DNA of 33,041 bases from Atopobiaceae bacterium (GTDB lineage: Bacteria > Actinomycetota > Coriobacteriia > Coriobacteriales > Atopobiaceae), in the NCBI GenBank assembly GCA_017545665.1, contig JAFWKQ010000051.1, forward strand, positions 1-33,041, written 5' to 3'. Shown here one piece after another: positions 29,182-33,041 of this stretch (the stretch's first letter is position 1; every line of letters starts with the position of its first letter). The notes beneath the pieces were generated by a model. It was not told the origin of the DNA. It was given only the letters and a program-made list of their open reading frames with translations, and did not search any database. Both the position numbers and the translations under genes were made by a program.

Positions 29182-29770
29182 CGAAGACAAGAGCAACGAC
29201 ACCCCTGCGGGCGAAGACGAGCAGGAGCGGGACCTAAAGAGCAAGGTTCTGGATTGGGGCCTTACCATATGCATTCCCATTGTCCTCGCGATTCTGGTCC
29301 ACATGTTCGTGCTGGAGGCATTCATCGTGCCAACGGGCTCCATGCTCAACACCATCCAGCTCGACGATCGCGTGTGGGCCGAGAAGGTGTCCTATCACTT
29401 CGGCTCGCCCAAGCGCGGTGACATCGTGTGTTTCAAGAGCCCGGCGGAGGAGGGAGTCACCCTGCTCAAGCGCGTTATAGCCACGGAAGGCCAGACGGTC
29501 GATTTGGTGGACGGAAAGGTTGTGGTGGATGGCGAGACTCTGGATGAGCCCTATACGGAAGGAAAGCCAACCTACCCACTCGACCGTCACGCGCCAACCA
29601 CGCAACCCATATCATTTCCCTACGTCGTCCCCGAAGGCCACCTGTGGCTTATGGGAGACAACAGAACGAACTCGCTCGACTCGCGCTACTACGGGGCCAT
29701 TGAGACCTCAAGCGTCATTGGGCGGGCGATTTGCACCTATTGGCCGCTTGACCACGCCCGTGTTCTATAG
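29174..29770 (+). CDS. lepB: Signal peptidase I
   Basis: Membrane protease of 198 aa that removes signal peptides from exported proteins. An acidic cytoplasmic N-terminus is followed by one membrane helix (about 30-49) and the catalytic domain. That domain has nucleophile Ser56 (PTGSM), general base Lys99 (LLKRVIA) and box [16 protein letters not shown] favour GTG 29174 because AAGGAGG (29161-29167) lies 6 nt upstream; the ATG at 29168 directly abuts that site and would add two residues. It overlaps trmD by 8 bp. Single-helix topology is the Gram-positive type. Confidence 0.94.
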   Translation: MSSEDKSNDTPAGEDEQERDLKSKVLDWGLTICIPIVLAILVHMFVLEAFIVPTGSMLNTIQLDDRVWAEKVSYHFGSPKRGDIVCFKSPAEEGVTLLKRVIATEGQTVDLVDGKVVVDGETLDEPYTEGKPTYPLDRHAPTTQPISFPYVVPEGHLWLMGDNRTNSLDSRYYGAIETSSVIGRAICTYWPLDHARVL

Positions 29771-29802
29771 GGCATAGGCCGCTTGCAAGAAGGAGAAGCT
29801 AT

Positions 29803-30708
29803 ATGGCAGACAAGACCCTTACCTTCCAAGACATGATCTTGGCGCTGGAACGCTATTGGGCGGACCTCGGCTGCACGGTTATGCAGCCATACGACTCTGA
29901 GGTGGGCGCCGGTACGTTCCACACGGCAACCACGCTGCGCAGCCTCGGGCCGGCGGCATGGCGTACCTGCTACGTGCAGCCTTGTCGGCGTCCCGCGGAT
30001 GGCCGCTACGGCGAGAACCCCAACCGCATGCAGCACTACTATCAGTTCCAGGTGATCCTCAAACCGTGCCCCGCGGACTCACAGGACCTGTACTTGGGTT
30101 CGCTTGAGGCAATTGGACTCGATCCGAAGCTTCACGACGTGCGCTTTGTGGAGGACGACTGGGAGAGTCCCACACTGGGTGCATGGGGCCTTGGCTGGGA
30201 GGTGTGGCTCGATGGCATGGAGGTCACGCAGTACACCTACTTCCAGCAGGTTGGCGGTTTGGAGGTCGATCCCGTCCCGGTGGAGATCACCTATGGCCTG
30301 GAGCGCATAGCCATGTACATCCAGGGCGTCGACTCCGTGTTCGACCTGGTGTGGTCGTATCTTCCCGACGGCACGCCCATGACGTACGGTGACGTGTTCC
30401 ACGAGAACGAGTACGAGTTCAGCTGCTACAACTTCGAGGTCGCAAACGTGGACGTCATGAGGCGCAAGTTCGATGAGTACGAGGCTGAGTGCCATGCTTG
30501 CCTGGAGGCAAAGCTTCCGCTACCCGCCTACGACTGCGTGATGAAATGCAGCCACGCCTTCAACATACTGGATGCGCGAGGTGCCATATCGGCAACTGAA
30601 CGCGCTAACTACATATTGCGCGTGCGCGACGTTGCCAAGGCCTGCTGCGAGGCATATTTGGAGCTGGTTGCCTCGAAGGGCGAGGCTTCCGCGAAGGAGG
30701 TGGCCTAA
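29803..30708 (+). CDS. glyQ: Glycyl-tRNA synthetase alpha subunit
   Basis: Class II catalytic subunit of 301 aa of the alpha2beta2 glycyl-tRNA synthetase. It begins [45 protein letters not shown] and contains [26 protein letters not shown] and [11 protein letters not shown], all typical. ATG 29803 has AGAAGGAG upstream and follows lepB by 32 bp. glyS starts one base after its stop. The two-subunit form differs from the single-chain GlyRS of most Actinobacteria, which fits a deep-branching actinobacterial lineage. Confidence 0.97.
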   Translation: MADKTLTFQDMILALERYWADLGCTVMQPYDSEVGAGTFHTATTLRSLGPAAWRTCYVQPCRRPADGRYGENPNRMQHYYQFQVILKPCPADSQDLYLGSLEAIGLDPKLHDVRFVEDDWESPTLGAWGLGWEVWLDGMEVTQYTYFQQVGGLEVDPVPVEITYGLERIAMYIQGVDSVFDLVWSYLPDGTPMTYGDVFHENEYEFSCYNFEVANVDVMRRKFDEYEAECHACLEAKLPLPAYDCVMKCSHAFNILDARGAISATERANYILRVRDVAKACCEAYLELVASKGEASAKEVA

Positions 30709-30709
30709 C

Positions 30710-32806
30710 ATGGCAGACACCCTTGACTTCTTGTTGGAGATCGGTTGCGAGGAGATGCCCTCGGCGCCGCTTATGAAGGCCCAGGACCAGCTGGGCAAAC
30801 TGGTTGCGAAGGGCCTCGATGCGGCGGGACTTGCGCACGGCGACGTGCGCACGCTCTCGACGCCGCGGCGCCTGGCCGTGCTCGTGAGCGATTGCGCCAC
30901 GGCGACCGAGGAGATTCATGAAGTCGTGCGAGGGCCAAAGTGCGCCATCGCGTTTGATGCGGAAGGCAATCCCACGCGTGCCGCCGAGGGATTTGCACGC
31001 AAGAACAAGACGGCGGCGAGCGAGCTGGTACGGCACGTGGAGCCAGATGGCAACGAGTACGTATTTGCCGAGCGCAATATTGCGTCGGTGCCGGCGATCG
31101 AGCTTTTGAGTGACCTGTGCCGCAGGACCATAGGTGACATCCAGTGGCCCAACTACCGTAGCCAACGATGGGGGAGTGAGCACCAAACTTTCGTGCGGCC
31201 TATTCGCTGGATCTGCGCGTTGCTGGGGAGCGAGGTCGTTCCGGTGCGTTACGCGGACGTAACGAGCGGCAACACCACTCGCGGACATCGCGTGCTTGGC
31301 GCGGGAGACCATGTGGTTGCGGAGCCGGCTGCCTACGAGAAGGTCCTCGAGGATGCATACGTTTTGGGCGAGCGGCGTCGTGCCGAGGCCATTCGTGCCG
31401 GCATCGCGCAGGTGGAGGCCGAACGCGACGGGGCCCATGTGGACACGCCCAAAGGCACCTTCAACGAGGTCGTGAACCTGTGCGAATGGCCCACGGTTGT
31501 GGTGGGCACCTTTGACGAGGAGTTCTTGTCGGTGCCCCAAGAGATAATCGTCGAGGCCATGCTCAAGCACCAACGCTACTTCCCCATATACGACGCATCC
31601 GGAAAGCTTACGCGCGAGTTCGTTATCGTCTCCAATGCCGATCCTGCGGTAAACGACACCGTGCGCGCCGGCAACGAGCGCGTGGTGCGCCCTCGCCTGG
31701 ACGATGCGAAGTTCTTCTATGACGAGGACCTCAAAGTGGGCCTCAACGCCTTCCGCGAGCGCCTAGCCAACGTGGTGTTCCAAAAGAAGCTGGGAACGGT
31801 GTTGCAGAAATCCGACCGCATGGAGACTATTGCGGAATCCGTTGCCCGCCAGTCCGGCATGGGCGATGCGGCTGCGGAGCTGAGCGTGCGCGCCGCCCAT
31901 CTGGCGAAGGCGGACCTCGTGAGCCAGGCTGTTGTGGAGTTTACGAGCCAGCAGGGCGTTATGGGAGGCTACTACGCCGCGGCGCAAGGCGAGGACGAGG
32001 CGGTGGCCACGGCCATATCCGAACACTATAGGCCTCGCTTCGCTGGTGACGAGTTGCCGAGCACCATTGTGGGCAAGGCGACGGCAATAGCCGACAAGCT
32101 CGACACCATCTGCGGCATGTTTGCCATAGACGAACCACCCACCGGCTCTGCCGATCCCTTTGCGGTGCGTCGCAGCGCCATTGGCGTCATTGCCATGCTG
32201 CGTACGCTTCCCGAGGTGTCGCTCCGCAAGCTCGTAGACATTGCGCTTATGGGCTATGCCGCCCAAGGGCTTGTCTTCGACCACGAAGAGGTAGTCGAAA
32301 AGATCATTGCGTACTTTGTGGGCCGCCTGTGCGCCATCGCGCGCGACGAGAAGGCCGATCCCGATACCATCAAGGCCGTAAGCGACACGGGAGTCTGCGA
32401 TCCCGCCGCGTTCCTCAATCGCGTTGCCGCCCTTCAGGATGCGCGCACCACGCAGCGTGAGGTCTTCGACGACTTGGCAACCGCCTACGCGCGCGCCAGC
32501 CACCTTGCCGACGCCACGCTGGGCGTGGATGTGGACGAGACCATACTGGGAGAGGCCGAGCGAGCACTTCTTAGAGCCATTGATGCGGAGACGGCCACAG
32601 TGCAGAACGCAATTCTGTGTGGCGAGTATGACGACGCGCTTGCGGCGCTCGCAAGCCTGCGTGAGCCCATCGATCGCTTCTTTGAGGACGTGCTCGTAAT
32701 GGACGAGGACAAGACCGTGCGCGAAAACCGCCTGCGCCTGCTCAACCGCTTTGAGAACGCCTTCTCGGGCGTGGCCAACGTCGGTGCCATGGCCAAGAAG
32801 AAGTAG
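30710..32806 (+). CDS. glyS: Glycyl-tRNA synthetase beta subunit
   Basis: tRNA-binding subunit of 698 aa. It begins TLDFLLEIGCEEMPSAPL and contains FVRPIRWICALLG, FLSVPQEIIVEAMLKHQRYFPI and a helical HD-like region (TSQQGVMGGYYAAAQGE). The C-terminal anticodon-binding domain (about 590-690) ends VMDEDKTVRENRLRLLNRF. I chose ATG 30710, one base after the glyQ TAA with GAAGGAGG upstream; the earlier in-frame ATG at 30572 lies inside glyQ. A weak hairpin and two repeat elements follow the stop, so this is the last gene of the unit. Confidence 0.97.
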   Translation: MADTLDFLLEIGCEEMPSAPLMKAQDQLGKLVAKGLDAAGLAHGDVRTLSTPRRLAVLVSDCATATEEIHEVVRGPKCAIAFDAEGNPTRAAEGFARKNKTAASELVRHVEPDGNEYVFAERNIASVPAIELLSDLCRRTIGDIQWPNYRSQRWGSEHQTFVRPIRWICALLGSEVVPVRYADVTSGNTTRGHRVLGAGDHVVAEPAAYEKVLEDAYVLGERRRAEAIRAGIAQVEAERDGAHVDTPKGTFNEVVNLCEWPTVVVGTFDEEFLSVPQEIIVEAMLKHQRYFPIYDASGKLTREFVIVSNADPAVNDTVRAGNERVVRPRLDDAKFFYDEDLKVGLNAFRERLANVVFQKKLGTVLQKSDRMETIAESVARQSGMGDAAAELSVRAAHLAKADLVSQAVVEFTSQQGVMGGYYAAAQGEDEAVATAISEHYRPRFAGDELPSTIVGKATAIADKLDTICGMFAIDEPPTGSADPFAVRRSAIGVIAMLRTLPEVSLRKLVDIALMGYAAQGLVFDHEEVVEKIIAYFVGRLCAIARDEKADPDTIKAVSDTGVCDPAAFLNRVAALQDARTTQREVFDDLATAYARASHLADATLGVDVDETILGEAERALLRAIDAETATVQNAILCGEYDDALAALASLREPIDRFFEDVLVMDEDKTVRENRLRLLNRFENAFSGVANVGAMAKKK

Positions 32807-32823
32807 GGTTCGTCGGAAACCCT
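32805..32823 (+). terminator. Small hairpin at the glyS stop (weak terminator candidate)
   Basis: AGGGTT (32805-32810) and AACCCT (32818-32823) pair around a 7-nt loop. The stem is short and no T-run follows, so termination here is doubtful. The repeat copies F and G downstream form much stronger stems. Confidence 0.25.
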
Positions 32824-32851
32824 CAGGGTACGGCGTTTCTGGACAATACTG

Positions 32852-32937
32852 GTGCCCACGCCCGGCCCGCAGGCGGCGACTCACGAAGTGAGCGAGCGGA
32901 GCGAGCACGGAGCCGCATGCGCGTCGGGCGTGGGCGC
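32852..32937 (+). repeat. Hairpin repeat, copy F (26-bp arms)
   Basis: Arms 32852-32877 and 32912-32937 are complementary at 22 of 26 positions. Their outer sequence (GTGCCCACGCCC / GGGCGTGGGCGC) differs from copies B, C and G. The core carries GGAGCG in place of GAAGCG and GAGCACGG in place of GAGCGCGG. It lies 45 bp after glyS. Confidence 0.9.
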
Positions 32938-32967
32938 GGGGTGTGTGACGCGTGGCCCCCGCGCCTG

Positions 32968-33041
32968 CGATGCGGTCCGCAGGCGGCGACTCACGTAGTG
33001 AGCGAGCGGAGCGAGCGCGGAGCCGCTGGCGGGCTGCATCG
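32968..33041 (+). repeat. Hairpin repeat, copy G (reaches window edge)
   Basis: Arms 32968-32987 and 33022-33041 are complementary at 16 of 20 positions, with the outer CGATGC/GCATCG perfect. In the core the triloop of CTCAC-GAA-GTGAG is changed to GTA while the stem is kept. It is tandem with copy F (110-bp offset), in the same orientation. The arms may continue past the window. Confidence 0.85.

Overview
The window looks like a chromosomal stretch of a high-GC (roughly 60%) Gram-positive bacterium. I infer class Coriobacteriia (Olsenella/Atopobium/Collinsella relatives). The reasons are actinobacterial-type high-GC codon use, two-subunit glycyl-tRNA synthetase (glyQ/glyS), L27 without the cleaved N-terminal extension of Firmicutes, and a full mreBCD-PBP2-rodA rod-shape cluster. 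This is inference from gene content; no rRNA is present to confirm it. I saw no tRNA, IS element, prophage or CRISPR array.

Layout, as seven probable transcription units. (1) 164-6187 +: CtpE-like P-type cation ATPase, aconitase, and a zinc-ribbon membrane protein, tightly coupled. (2) 6448-14649 +: cyclophilin, a TPR membrane protein with a Ser-rich tail, then mreB, mreC, mreD, a class B PBP2 and rodA, i.e. the lateral cell-wall synthesis machine. (3) 14915-18344 +: a DUF697-like membrane protein, a B12-binding radical SAM protein (TIGR03960-like) and its DUF2344/TIGR03936-like partner, joined by ATGA overlaps. (4) 18676-19320 +: rplU and rpmA, with a clear sigma70-type promoter. (5) 19428-23848 +: obg, proB, nadD, yqeK, rsfS (ribosome assembly, proline and NAD synthesis, Ap4A hydrolysis). 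(6) 27018-23845 -: response regulator, sensor kinase, and dinB (Pol IV), with dinB translationally coupled to the kinase. (7) 27300-32806 +: rpsP, khpA, rimM, trmD, lepB, glyQ, glyS (translation, tRNA modification, secretion).

Most genes are core housekeeping genes. The less ordinary content lies between and around them. First, a family of seven interspersed hairpin elements has a near-constant core, while in several copies the flanking arms differ but remain self-complementary. All copies lie on the + strand, and the six whose upstream side is visible lie in gaps downstream of + strand genes. Second, the divergent gap upstream of the two-component system carries a TTAAG-type direct repeat, 10 bp from a -10-like hexamer, which closely resembles the recalled streptococcal CiaR promoter architecture. 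That operon also carries an error-prone polymerase. Third, a 22-25 bp perfect-to-near-perfect inverted repeat sits upstream of rplU, where some other bacteria keep ribonuclease G. Fourth, the rod-shape cluster has local peculiarities: an extra N-terminal membrane helix on PBP2, and Ser/Ala-rich tails on MreC and on the TPR protein.
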